From NCBI GenBank assembly GCA_016215625.1, contig JACRIW010000020.1, positions 1-64,000 of the forward strand: a stretch of 64,000 nt of DNA, given 5' to 3'. Of the stretch, positions 16,504 through 24,702 are shown piece after piece. The notes beneath the pieces are model-generated. The model did no database searches. It was not told the DNA's origin and saw only the letters and a program-made list of their open reading frames with translations. Within the stretch, counting starts at the first letter, position 1. The number at the start of each line of letters is the position of its first letter. The translations under genes were made by a program, and so were the position numbers. The stretch comes from Candidatus Eiseniibacteriota bacterium. Lineage in GTDB: Bacteria > Eisenbacteria > RBG-16-71-46.

Positions 16504-18890
16504 CTGAATATCGTGGTTCCTCGAGGCCTCCGCGCGCTCCGCGTGGTGGCCAGTCGCCTCGCCCGTTCTCGGGCGGACCGCGCCGCGAAGGTGGTGGTGC
16601 CGGAGGCGCCGGGGGCTCGTACGACCGCGGCCCGCGCCGCGAAGGTGGTTTCTCGCGCGGCCCGCGTCCGGAAGGCAGTGGTGGGTACAACCGTGGCCCG
16701 CGCCCCGAAAGTGGCGGCGGCTACAACCGCGGTCCGCGCCCGGCCGGCGGCGGCGGCTCGTACGATCGCGGCCCGCGTCCGGCGGGCGGTGGCTTCTCGC
16801 GCGGTCCTCGTCCCGAGGGCAGCGGCGGCTACAACCGCGGCCCGCGTCCCGAGGGCGGTGGTGGTTACTCGCGCGGTCCTCGTCCGGAAGGTGGCGGCGG
16901 CTACAACCGTGGCCCGCGTCCCGAGGGCGGTGGTGGTTACTCGCGCGGTCCTCGTCCGGAAGGTGGCGGTGGCTACAACCGCGGCCCGCGTCCCGAGGGC
17001 GGTGGTGGTTACTCGCGCGGTCCTCGTCCGGAAGGTGGCGGCGGCTACAACCGCGGCCCGCGTCCCGAGGGCGGTGGTGGTTACTCGCGCGGTCCTCGTC
17101 CGGAAGGTGGCGGTGGCTACAACCGCGGCCCGCGTCCCGAGGGCGGCGGCGGTTACTCGCGCGGTCCCCGTCCGGAAGGCGGCGGCGGTTACAACCGTGG
17201 TCCTCGTCCCGAGGGCTCGGGCGGCTACGATCGCGGCCCGCGCCGCGAGGGTGGCTTCTCGCGCGGCCCGCGTCCGGCCGGCGCCGGCGGTTACGACCGC
17301 GGCCCGCGCCGCGAAGGCGGCTTTTCGCGCGGCCCGCGTCCCGCGGGCGGCGGCTACGACCGTGGACCGCGCCGTGACGACCGCAGCTTCGATCGCGATC
17401 GCGAGCAGGGTGGCGCGAGCGGCGAGCCGACGCGCATGGTGCGCTGGCGGCGCGACGGCAAGCCGTCCGCGGCCACGCCGCCGATCTGGAAGAAGGACAC
17501 GCGCCCGCTCAACGTGCGTGACGACCGTCCCGCGCCCTTCGACGAGGACCAGGGCGGACGCGGCCTGCCGAGCGACCCGCGTGAAGCGTCGCTGCGCATC
17601 CTCCACGCCGTGGACACGCGCAGCGCGTTCAGCGACCGGCTGCTCGACGGCGCGCACCAGCGTCCCGGCGCCGACGGCCGCGACCGAGCGCTGCTGCACG
17701 AACTGGTGAAGGGTTCGCTGCGCTGGCGCGGCCGGCTCGACTGGGCGCTCAACTCGCGCATCCACATCGGGCTCGACGCCGTGCAGCCGTGGATCCGCAA
17801 CATCCTCCGCATCGGCGCCTACCAGATCCTCATGCTCGACCGCATCCCCGCGCACGCCGCGGTGGACGAGTCGGTGAAGCTCGCGCACAAGTACGGGCAC
17901 CCCGGTTCGGCCGGGCTCGTGAACAGCGTGCTGCGCCGCCTCATCGACGAGAAGGAGTCGATCGAGTGGCCGGCCGGTGACGACGTCGAGTCGCTGTCCG
18001 TGTGGGGTTCGCACCCGACGTGGATCGTCGAGCGCTGGCTGTCGCGCTTCGGCCCCGAGTCGGCGCGCGCGCTCATGATGGCGAACAACCGCCCCGTCGC
18101 GACCGGGCTGCGCGTGAACGCGCTGCGCGGCACGCGCGACGAACTCGCCGCGCGCCTCGCGAGCGAAGGCGTCGAGTCCCGTCCCGGCACGCTGTCGCCC
18201 GACCTGCTGTGGGTCGAGGGGCATCACGCGCCCGGCGCGCTCAAGGCGTTCACCGAAGGCTGGTGCACGGCGCAGGACGAGAGCGAAGCGCTCGTCGCGC
18301 GCATCGTGGCGCCCGAGAAGCACGACCGCATCCTCGACCTGTGCGCCGCCCCCGGCGGCAAGAGCACGCACATCGCCGAGCTGATCGGCGACGAGGGCGA
18401 AGTGTGGGCGCTCGAGCGCGACAAGCACCGCGTCGCGTCGCTCGAGAACACGATCAAGCGCCTCGGCGACCAGTCCATCCACGTCGTGCACGGCGACGGC
18501 ACCACCTACGAGTTCCCGATGCCGTTCGATCGCGTGCTCGTGGACGCGCCGTGCTCCGGGCTGGGCGTGATGGGCCGCCGCGCCGACGCGCGCTGGCGCA
18601 AGGGTCCCGAAGTGCTCGCCGAGATGCCGCCGGTGCAGCTCGAACTGCTCGACGCCGCGTCGTACCGCGTGCGGCCGGGTGGCGTGCTCGTCTACAGTGT
18701 GTGCACGTTCGAGCCGGAGGAAACCGACCACGTCGTCGAGCGATTCCTGTCGCTCCATCCGGACTTCACGCTCGAGAGCGTGAAGGGCCTGGTGCCCGAC
18801 GAAGTGGTGACTCCGGAAGGCACCATGCGCGTGCTGCCGCAGCGTGACGGCTGCGACGGTGCGTTCGCCGCGAGGATGCGCAAGAAGTGA
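16500..18890 (+). CDS. rsmB: 16S rRNA m5C967 methyltransferase with a long RG-rich repeat tail at the N-terminus
   Basis: 796 residues; RsmB is usually about 430. Residues about 355-500 are the NusB-like RNA-binding domain (from DPREASLRILHAVD). The SAM-dependent methyltransferase follows: motif I DLCAAPGGKSTHIAEL (near residue 613), motif IV VDAPCSGLGV and the catalytic Cys in YSVCTFEPEETDHV. Residues 1-355 are disordered; residues 43-298 are 22 units of RGPRPEGGGGY(S/N) type. The GTG start overlaps the fmt stop and no other start lies between the tail and the enzyme, so the tail is part of the protein. The unit resembles RGG boxes of RNA-binding proteins; RNA binding or phase separation is inferred. 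Confidence 0.93.
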   Translation: MTEYRGSSRPPRAPRGGQSPRPFSGGPRREGGGAGGAGGSYDRGPRREGGFSRGPRPEGSGGYNRGPRPESGGGYNRGPRPAGGGGSYDRGPRPAGGGFSRGPRPEGSGGYNRGPRPEGGGGYSRGPRPEGGGGYNRGPRPEGGGGYSRGPRPEGGGGYNRGPRPEGGGGYSRGPRPEGGGGYNRGPRPEGGGGYSRGPRPEGGGGYNRGPRPEGGGGYSRGPRPEGGGGYNRGPRPEGSGGYDRGPRREGGFSRGPRPAGAGGYDRGPRREGGFSRGPRPAGGGYDRGPRRDDRSFDRDREQGGASGEPTRMVRWRRDGKPSAATPPIWKKDTRPLNVRDDRPAPFDEDQGGRGLPSDPREASLRILHAVDTRSAFSDRLLDGAHQRPGADGRDRALLHELVKGSLRWRGRLDWALNSRIHIGLDAVQPWIRNILRIGAYQILMLDRIPAHAAVDESVKLAHKYGHPGSAGLVNSVLRRLIDEKESIEWPAGDDVESLSVWGSHPTWIVERWLSRFGPESARALMMANNRPVATGLRVNALRGTRDELAARLASEGVESRPGTLSPDLLWVEGHHAPGALKAFTEGWCTAQDESEALVARIVAPEKHDRILDLCAAPGGKSTHIAELIGDEGEVWALERDKHRVASLENTIKRLGDQSIHVVHGDGTTYEFPMPFDRVLVDAPCSGLGVMGRRADARWRKGPEVLAEMPPVQLELLDAASYRVRPGGVLVYSVCTFEPEETDHVVERFLSLHPDFTLESVKGLVPDEVVTPEGTMRVLPQRDGCDGAFAARMRKK
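16626..17393 (+). repeat. Tandem repeat encoding 22 RGPR units, with five near-identical 72-bp copies
   Basis: The coding sequence repeats RGPRxxGGGGYx every 10-13 residues. Within it five 72-bp units (two 12-residue units each, alternating YS and YN) start at 16851, 16923, 16995, 17067 and 17139. They differ from each other at only a few third positions, so they expanded recently. The flanking units are more diverged (RGPRREGGFS, RGPRPAGGGYD). In-frame copy-number change is expected. Confidence 0.9.
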
Positions 18891-19678
18891 GCGAAGAAAG
18901 CCCCGCGCCGCCGGCTCCGTCCGGCGGCGCAGGCACTCCCGATCGCCGGCGCAAGTCCGGGCTGCGCGATTCGCTGTTCATGGCGGTCCTGGCGCTGGCC
19001 GCGTTCGCGGTGGGCTTCGGGCTGTTCAACGGCTGGGTCATGCCGCAGCTCATCCACGGCACGGGCGAGGTGCAGGTGCCCGACCTGGCCAACCTCACGT
19101 TCGAGCAGGCCGAGGCCGCGCTGCAGCCGACCGGGCTGGTGCTCTCCCGCGCGGGAGAGCGCTTCGATCCCGGCGTGCCGCGCGGCTTCGTGCTGTCGCA
19201 GGATCCGCCCGCAGGCACACCCGTGCGCGGCAAGCGCCGCGTGCTCGTGACGGTGAGCCTCGGCGAGGAATACAGCTCCGTGCCCGAACTCTTCGGCGAG
19301 TCGCGCCGCAGCGCCCAGGTGCTGCTCGAGCGCGCCGGGTTGCGCGTGGGCGGCATCACGCGCGCGCCGAGCGACCAGGTGGGGCAGGACCTCGTCGGCG
19401 GCTCCGATCCGCCGGCCGAGAGCGTGCTGCCGCGCAACTCGCCCGTCGCGCTGCTCGTCTCGACCGGCCCCGGTCCCGAGGAGTACGTGATGCCGGACTA
19501 CACCGGCCGCGAGATCGGCGGCGTGCGCCGCCAGCTCGAGGCGATGGGTTTTCGCGTCCTGGTGCCGCCCGCGGCGCCGAGCGTGGGATCGATCGTGGCG
19601 CAGGCTCCGCCCGCCGGCTCGCGCGTGAGCCGCGACGCGCAGATCGTGCTGCAGGCGACGAGCCGCGTCATTCGGTGA
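18887..19678 (+). CDS. Membrane protein with three PASTA domains, no kinase domain
   Basis: 263 residues: a short Pro-rich cytoplasmic N-terminus, one TM helix (SLFMAVLALAAFAVGFGLF, about residues 29-47), then three extracytoplasmic PASTA repeats. Repeat 1 begins VQVPDLANLTFEQAEAAL, repeat 2 begins SVPELFGESRRSAQVLL, and repeat 3 begins VMPDYTGREIGGVRRQL; each ends with V..QDPPAGT-like loops. PASTA domains bind peptidoglycan or muropeptides. The GTG start overlaps the rsmB stop. In Gram-positives the slot between rsmB and rpe holds the PASTA kinase PrkC; here only the sensor half is present. Confidence 0.85.
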   Translation: MSEESPAPPAPSGGAGTPDRRRKSGLRDSLFMAVLALAAFAVGFGLFNGWVMPQLIHGTGEVQVPDLANLTFEQAEAALQPTGLVLSRAGERFDPGVPRGFVLSQDPPAGTPVRGKRRVLVTVSLGEEYSSVPELFGESRRSAQVLLERAGLRVGGITRAPSDQVGQDLVGGSDPPAESVLPRNSPVALLVSTGPGPEEYVMPDYTGREIGGVRRQLEAMGFRVLVPPAAPSVGSIVAQAPPAGSRVSRDAQIVLQATSRVIR

Positions 19679-19704
19679 TCGGTGCCTCCGGATGATTCGG
19701 ACCT

Positions 19705-19723
19705 GCGGGCCCTCCAGGCCCGC
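19705..19723 (+). terminator. Hairpin after the PASTA gene
   Basis: GCGGGCC (19705-19711), loop CTCCA, GGCCCGC (19717-19723): a perfect 7-bp stem 27 bases after the stop. There is no U-tract. It may end the tgt operon before rpe. Confidence 0.4.
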
Positions 19724-19744
19724 GCGTGCGAACGCCGTCCTGAT

Positions 19745-19774
19745 TTGCGCGACGCTCGCGTCGTGCGCCATGCT
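19745..19774 (+). promoter_or_regulatory. Possible promoter giving a leaderless rpe transcript
   Basis: TTGCGC (19745-19750), 18 bases, CATGCT (19769-19774), then only 6 bases (TTCCGC) before the rpe ATG. Spacing places the transcription start at or next to the ATG, and no ribosome-binding site precedes that ATG. Confidence 0.4.
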
Positions 19775-19780
19775 TTCCGC

Positions 19781-20446
19781 ATGAACGTCACCCACCCGGT
19801 CATCGCGCCCAGCCTGCTCTCCGCCGACTTCTCGAAGCTCCCCGAGGAGCTTTCGATCGTGGATCCGTCGCTCGACTGGCTGCACTGCGACGTGATGGAC
19901 AACCACTTCGTGCCCAACTTCACGTTCGGCCCGATCGTGATCGCCGCCGCGCGCAAGCTCACCCGGGCGACGCTCGACGTGCACCTCATGATGGAGCGCC
20001 CGTGGGGCATGGTGGACGAGTTCCGCAAGGCCGGCGCGGACGTCATCACCGTGCACCTCGAGGCCTGTCCCCAGACGCGCGAGGTGCTGCGCCAGATCCG
20101 CGAGAGCGGCGCGAAGGCGGGGCTCTCGCTCAAGCCCGGAACGCCGTGGCACGCGATCTCGCCCTACCTGCCCGATCTCGACCTGCTGCTCGTCATGACC
20201 GTGGAGCCCGGTTTCGGCGGGCAGGCGTTCATGCCCGACATGATGGAGAAGGTCGAGGCCGCGCACCGCGAGCGCGCCGCGCGCGGGCTCGACTTCGTGA
20301 TCGAGGTGGACGGCGGCATCAACGTGGACACGGTGAAGGTGGCCCGCGGCGCCGGCGCCGACGTGTTCGTGGCCGGGCACAGCGTGTTCCGCGCGCCCAG
20401 CCCGGGCGCTGCCCTGTCCGCGTTGCGCGAGGCCGTGGCGCGCTGA
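19781..20446 (+). CDS. rpe: Ribulose-phosphate 3-epimerase
   Basis: Interconverts ribulose-5-P and xylulose-5-P in the pentose phosphate pathway. 221 residues, standard length. Active-site pieces: IAPSLLSADF, HCDVMDNHFVPNFTFGP (metal ligands His and Asp), TVHLEA, VMTVEPGFGGQAFMPDMMEK and IEVDGGINVDT with the second catalytic Asp. The ATG at 19781 matches the family start. rpe after rsmB/PASTA preserves the order known from many bacteria. Confidence 0.95.
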   Translation: MNVTHPVIAPSLLSADFSKLPEELSIVDPSLDWLHCDVMDNHFVPNFTFGPIVIAAARKLTRATLDVHLMMERPWGMVDEFRKAGADVITVHLEACPQTREVLRQIRESGAKAGLSLKPGTPWHAISPYLPDLDLLLVMTVEPGFGGQAFMPDMMEKVEAAHRERAARGLDFVIEVDGGINVDTVKVARGAGADVFVAGHSVFRAPSPGAALSALREAVAR

Positions 20447-20476
20447 CGCGCGCGGCGCCGAAGAACGGGAGGACGG

Positions 20477-21097
20477 GTGGCCGATCGCGAGGCGAGCGAA
20501 CACGAGGACGCGCCGCAGGCGCCGCAGGCGCCGCTCGAATCGACGGCGCTGCTGCTCGAGCGCGTCCGCGAGGGCGATGGTTCCGCACGCGAGCGGCTGG
20601 TCGCGCGCTTCCTGCCGCTGCTGCGCCGCTGGGCGAGCGGACGGCTTCCGGCGTACGCGCGGTCGCTCGCGGACACCGACGATCTCGTGCAGGTGTCGCT
20701 GCTCAAGGCGCTCGACCACGTGGACACGTTCGAGGCGCGTCGCGAGGGCGCGTTCCTCGCGTACCTGCGGCAGGTGCTGCTGAACTCGTTGCGCGACGAG
20801 ATCCGTCGCGCGGGGCGCCGCCCCGCCGAGCCGATCGGCGAGCGCGAGTTCGCGAGCCGCGAACCGTCGCAGTTCGAGCAGGCCGTCGGCCGCGACACGA
20901 TGGAGGCGTACGAAGCCGCACTCGAGCGCCTCACGGCGGCGCAGCGGGAAGCCGTGATCATGCGGCTCGAGTTCGGCTACGGCTACACGCGCATCGCCGA
21001 GGCGATGGGGCGGGGCAACGCCAACGCCGCCCGCATGCTGGTGGCCCGCGCGCTCGTGCAACTGGCGGCCGAAATGGAGCCTCACCGGGAGGGCTGA
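20477..21097 (+). CDS. ECF-family sigma factor linked to a Ser/Thr kinase
   Basis: 206 residues from a GTG start. Region 2 includes ERLVARFLPLLRRWASG and DTDDLVQVSLLKALDHVDTF. Region 4 is ERLTAAQREAVIMRLEFGYGYTRIAEAM with recognition helix GNANAARMLVARALVQL. A 20-residue Glu/Pro/Ala-rich head precedes region 2. No anti-sigma gene is adjacent. Instead a membrane Ser/Thr kinase follows after 94 bases. ECF factors with this linkage, such as Vibrio EcfP/PknT (ECF43), are switched on by phosphorylation; a Thr sits in the region 2.2 DTDD stretch. Kinase control is therefore plausible but unproven here. Confidence 0.85.
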   Translation: MADREASEHEDAPQAPQAPLESTALLLERVREGDGSARERLVARFLPLLRRWASGRLPAYARSLADTDDLVQVSLLKALDHVDTFEARREGAFLAYLRQVLLNSLRDEIRRAGRRPAEPIGEREFASREPSQFEQAVGRDTMEAYEAALERLTAAQREAVIMRLEFGYGYTRIAEAMGRGNANAARMLVARALVQLAAEMEPHREG

Positions 21098-21191
21098 TTT
21101 TCGGTGTGCGGTTCCGCCACCCCCCGGCGTTCTGGAGGGTGAGGGGCCGCATGGACGGCCCGTGGGGAACGAAGGACGAGGGATCCGCGAC

Positions 21192-23027
21192 ATGACGACG
21201 CCCGAAGAAGAAGTCCTCGCCGGCCAGGCGGCGAAGATCGCCGACGGCGAAGCGGTGGACTGGGACCGCGAACGCAGCGCCTCGCCGACGCTCGATCCGC
21301 AACTGGCGGGTCTCGAGCGCGTGGCGCGCATCGCCGGTGCCTGGCGCGACCTGGGCGTGACGCCCGAGGAAGACGACGAGGACGCCGGTCCGGTGCTGTT
21401 CCACTGGGGCGACCTCGAAGCGCGCGAGAAGCTCGGCGAAGGCGCGTTCGGCGAAGTGTTCCGCGCGTGGGACCCGATGCTGCGCCGCGAGGTCGCGCTC
21501 AAGCTGCGCCGCGACGCGGGCGAAGACGACTCGGCCCGCGCCGAGCTGGCCGAGGCGCGGCAGCTGGCGCGCGTGCGCCATCCGCACGTGCTGCAGGTGT
21601 TCGGCGTGGACGTGCGCGACGGGCGCGCGGGACTGTGGACCGAACTCGTGCGCGGCCGCACGCTCGAACACGAGCTGCGCGTGCGCGGCGCGATGAGCGC
21701 CGACGAAGCCGCGATCGTGGGTCTCGAACTCTGCCGCGCACTCGCGGCGGTGCACGCCTCGGGACTCGCGCACGGCGATCTCAAGGCGAGCAACGTTATG
21801 CGCGAGGACGGCGGACGGATCGTGCTCATGGACTTCGGCTCGGTGCACGAACTGGACTCCGGCATGCCCGGTGCCGCGCGCACCGGCACTCCCTTGTCCG
21901 CCGCGCCCGAAGTGCTCGCGGGCGAGAGCGCGACCGCGGCGTCCGACCTGTATGCGCTCGGCGTGCTGCTCTACCGGCTCGTCACCGCGACGTATCCCGT
22001 GCAGGCGAGCTCGCTCGCCGAACTGCGCGAGAAGCTCGCACGTGGCGAACGCACGCCGTTGCGCACGGCGCGTCCCGACCTGCCCAGGGCGTTCGTGAGC
22101 GCGGTCGAGCGCGCGATCGAGCCCGATCCGCAGGCGCGCTGGGCCGACGCCGCGTCGTTCGAGCGCGCGCTCGTGAACGCGCTCGAGCTGGCCGCCGCGA
22201 TGGCGCCCGCCGATCCGCTGCCGCCGCCCGCGCGCGTCGCGCCGCGCCGCCGCCCGGTCTCGTTCAGCATGGTCGCGGCGCTCGCCGTGGCCGTACTCGC
22301 ACTGCTCTGGTCGCGCGGCGTGATCGGGCCGAAGCCCTCCGGGCTCGCGGCCTCGCCCGAAGGCGCGCCGCCGGCGACGGCGAGCGCACCGTCCGTCGCG
22401 ACGGATGCGCCGGCGCAGTCGGCCGCGCCCTCGACTGCCGCGACTCCGGCCGCGCCCGCCGCCGAAGCCATTCCGTTCGCCGAGGCCACGCTGTGGCGTG
22501 CGCGCGGCGGCGAGCGCTCCGCGCTCGTCACCGGCGCGAGCATCTCGCCCGGCGACCACCTCTTCCTCGAGTTCGAAAGCGCGGAGCCCCTGCACGTGTA
22601 CGTCCTCGACGAGGACGAGAAGGGCGAGACCTTCACGCTGTTCCCGGTCGCGGGCTCGGACCTGGCGAACCCGTTGCCGACGACGGCGCGGCACCGCCTG
22701 CCGGGCAAGCACGGCGGCTCGCCGTTCGACTGGGTCGTGACGAGCGCCGGCGGGCGCGAGCACGTGCTCATCGTGGCGTCACGCAAGCCCATCGCCGCGC
22801 TCGACCAGCTGGTGGCGAGCGTCGCGGCGGCCGATCCGAGCCGTCCGGTGAACTACGCGAGCGTGGGCGAGCAGACGTTCGCCACACTACGCGGCATCGG
22901 CGGCATGGAGGCGGCGCCCGCCGCTCCGAGCGGCCGCGAATCGAAGCTCGAATCGCTCGCGCGGCGGCTGCGCGCGAACGCCGGAAACGGCTACTGGGTG
23001 CGGCAGCTGACGCTCGAGAGCCGGTAG
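21192..23027 (+). CDS. Membrane Ser/Thr protein kinase with DUF4384-like C-terminal domain
   Basis: 611 residues. Kinase domain about 75-345: P-loop GEGAFGEVF (82-90), Lys104 in VALKL, catalytic loop HGDLKASN (194-201), DFG 214-216 and APE 238-240. HGD replaces HRD, so it is a non-RD kinase. One TM helix (SMVAALAVAVLALLWSRGV, about 359-377) is followed by an Ala/Pro/Ser-rich linker. The final domain (about 430-530) has SPGDHLFLEFESAEPLHVYV and FTLFPV, resembling DUF4384. The acidic N-terminal 70 residues are unassigned. ATG 21192 has GAGG upstream; a GTG at 21162 is in frame. Likely partner of the ECF sigma just upstream. Confidence 0.88.
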   Translation: MTTPEEEVLAGQAAKIADGEAVDWDRERSASPTLDPQLAGLERVARIAGAWRDLGVTPEEDDEDAGPVLFHWGDLEAREKLGEGAFGEVFRAWDPMLRREVALKLRRDAGEDDSARAELAEARQLARVRHPHVLQVFGVDVRDGRAGLWTELVRGRTLEHELRVRGAMSADEAAIVGLELCRALAAVHASGLAHGDLKASNVMREDGGRIVLMDFGSVHELDSGMPGAARTGTPLSAAPEVLAGESATAASDLYALGVLLYRLVTATYPVQASSLAELREKLARGERTPLRTARPDLPRAFVSAVERAIEPDPQARWADAASFERALVNALELAAAMAPADPLPPPARVAPRRRPVSFSMVAALAVAVLALLWSRGVIGPKPSGLAASPEGAPPATASAPSVATDAPAQSAAPSTAATPAAPAAEAIPFAEATLWRARGGERSALVTGASISPGDHLFLEFESAEPLHVYVLDEDEKGETFTLFPVAGSDLANPLPTTARHRLPGKHGGSPFDWVVTSAGGREHVLIVASRKPIAALDQLVASVAAADPSRPVNYASVGEQTFATLRGIGGMEAAPAAPSGRESKLESLARRLRANAGNGYWVRQLTLESR

Positions 23028-23052
23028 GCGTCCCGCTCCGGGAGGGCACGAG

Positions 23053-23080
23053 AGGGGCCGCGCGCGTCGCGGCCCCTTTT
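23053..23080 (+). terminator. Rho-independent terminator after the kinase gene
   Basis: Perfect 10-bp stem (AGGGGCCGCG at 23053-23062 with 23068-23077), loop CGCGT, then TTTT. It separates the kinase gene from ffh. Confidence 0.85.
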
Positions 23081-23089
23081 CGCGTCCTG

Positions 23090-23098
23090 TGCTAGATT
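23090..23098 (+). promoter_or_regulatory. Possible extended -10 promoter of ffh
   Basis: TGC directly before TAGATT (23093-23098) gives an extended -10 element. No -35 match is visible because the upstream region is the terminator stem. It is 30 bases before the ffh ATG. Confidence 0.4.
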
Positions 23099-23127
23099 CC
23101 CCGCCACTTTTGCCATACGGGGAACCC

Positions 23128-24456
23128 ATGTTCGAAGCGCTCACCGAACGATTCCAGGGCATCGTGCGCCAGCTCGCGGGACAGGCGCGCATCACGCCCG
23201 ACAACATCCGCGACTCGATGCGCGACGTGCGCCGCGCGCTGCTCGAGGCCGACGTGCCCGTGCAGGTCGCGAAGGACTTCGTCGCCAAGGTCGAAGAACG
23301 CGCGGTCGGCGAGGAAGTGCTCAAGAGCCTCAAGCCGGGCCAGCAGGTCGTGGGCATCGTCCACGAGGAACTCATCGCCCTGCTCGGCAACTCGCAGGTC
23401 ACGCTCGCCGGTTCGCCGCACGTGCCCACGGTGGTCGTGCTCGCGGGCCTGCAGGGCTCGGGCAAGACGACGTTCGCGGGCAAGCTCGCCAAGTGGCTCG
23501 CCGCGCGCGGCAAGCGCACGCTGCTCGCCTCGGCCGACGTCTACCGCCCGGCCGCGATCGACCAGCTCGAGCGCGTCGCCGCGCAGGCGGGCGCGGGCTT
23601 CTATCGCGCGCCCGAGGGCACGCTGCCGCGCGAGATCGGCGCGCAGGCCCTGGACGACGCGAAGAAGCGCGGCTTCGACTTCTTCATCCTCGACACCGCC
23701 GGACGGCTGCACATCGACGACGAGCTCATGACCGAACTCGGCGACCTCAAGCGCGTCGTGCGCGCGCACCAGGTCGTGCTCGTCGTGGACGGCATGATCG
23801 GGCAGGAGAGCGTGCGCGTCGGCCAGACGTTCGCCGAACGCGTGGGCGTGGACGCGCTCGTGCTGACCAAGATGGACGGCGACGCGCGCGGCGGCGCGGC
23901 GATCAGCCTGCGGCAGGTGACGGGCAAGCCGATCTGGTTCCTCGGCACGGGCGAGAAGCTCGACGGGCTCGAGGTGTTCAGCGCCGAGCGCCTCGCCGGG
24001 CGCATCCTCGGCATGGGCGACGTGGTCGGCCTCGTGGAGCGCGCGCAGGCGGCGGTCACGCAGGACGACGCCGAGAAGCTGGCCGAGCGCATGCGCAAGA
24101 GCGACTTCACGCTCGAAGACTTCCTCGAGCAGCTGAAGAGCGTGCGCAAGATGGGCCCGATCGAGGACCTGCTCAAGATGATGCCCGGCGTCCCCAAGGA
24201 CGCGATCGAGAAGCTGGGCCCGCAGAAGGACGTCTTCAAGCGCCACGAAGCGATCATGCTGAGCATGACCGTGAAGGAGCGCCGCAATCCCCGGCTCCTC
24301 GACGGCAGCCGCCGCAAGCGCATTGCCGCCGGCAGCGGCACGAGCGTCCAGGAGGTCAACCGCCTCCTGAAGGACTTCGAGCAGGCCAAGATGATGATGA
24401 AGGCGCTCAAGAAGGGCCCGAAGGGGCTCGCGGGGCTGCGCGGGAAGCTGCGGTAG
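23128..24456 (+). CDS. ffh: Signal recognition particle protein
   Basis: SRP54 GTPase that binds signal sequences and 4.5S RNA to target proteins to the membrane. 442 residues. N domain 1-85. G domain with GLQGSGKTT (about 108-116), DTAGRLHID and TKMDGDARGG. The Met-rich M domain follows, with GPIEDLLKMMPGV, RKRIAAGSGTSVQEVN (RNA-binding) and AKMMMKALKK. The ATG at 23128 follows GGGGAACCC and fits the family start. Confidence 0.97.
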   Translation: MFEALTERFQGIVRQLAGQARITPDNIRDSMRDVRRALLEADVPVQVAKDFVAKVEERAVGEEVLKSLKPGQQVVGIVHEELIALLGNSQVTLAGSPHVPTVVVLAGLQGSGKTTFAGKLAKWLAARGKRTLLASADVYRPAAIDQLERVAAQAGAGFYRAPEGTLPREIGAQALDDAKKRGFDFFILDTAGRLHIDDELMTELGDLKRVVRAHQVVLVVDGMIGQESVRVGQTFAERVGVDALVLTKMDGDARGGAAISLRQVTGKPIWFLGTGEKLDGLEVFSAERLAGRILGMGDVVGLVERAQAAVTQDDAEKLAERMRKSDFTLEDFLEQLKSVRKMGPIEDLLKMMPGVPKDAIEKLGPQKDVFKRHEAIMLSMTVKERRNPRLLDGSRRKRIAAGSGTSVQEVNRLLKDFEQAKMMMKALKKGPKGLAGLRGKLR

Positions 24457-24528
24457 GGAGCCTTTCGGCCATCCGGGACCGCCGCGCCGGCCCGCGGGAG
24501 ATTTCCGGCCGTCCGGGGCCCTGCCGGG

Positions 24529-24557
24529 TTGCCTTTCCGGCCGCCAGAGGGCATGAT
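24529..24557 (+). promoter_or_regulatory. Possible promoter of rpsP
   Basis: TTGCCT (24529-24534), 17 bases, CATGAT (24552-24557), each 4/6 to consensus, about 145 bases before rpsP. The remaining 246-base ffh-rpsP gap shows no ORF or clear terminator. Confidence 0.3.
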
Positions 24558-24702
24558 GCCCGCCCTTTGCTGCCCCCTCGTGGGCGCGCTCCCGGTGTGA
24601 TGCGCGCCAGGCGATCACGTGGGCCTCGGCAAGACCACTTACCTGTTGGGATCCACAGCGCCGCTTCGTGCGGACGCGCAATCGTTTCAGGAGGCAGTGA
24701 GC

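Noticed and set aside
16851-17210. CRISPR-like regular 72-bp repeats
   Set aside because: There are no unique spacers. The repeats are contiguous, in frame and encode RGPRPEGGGGY units inside rsmB.
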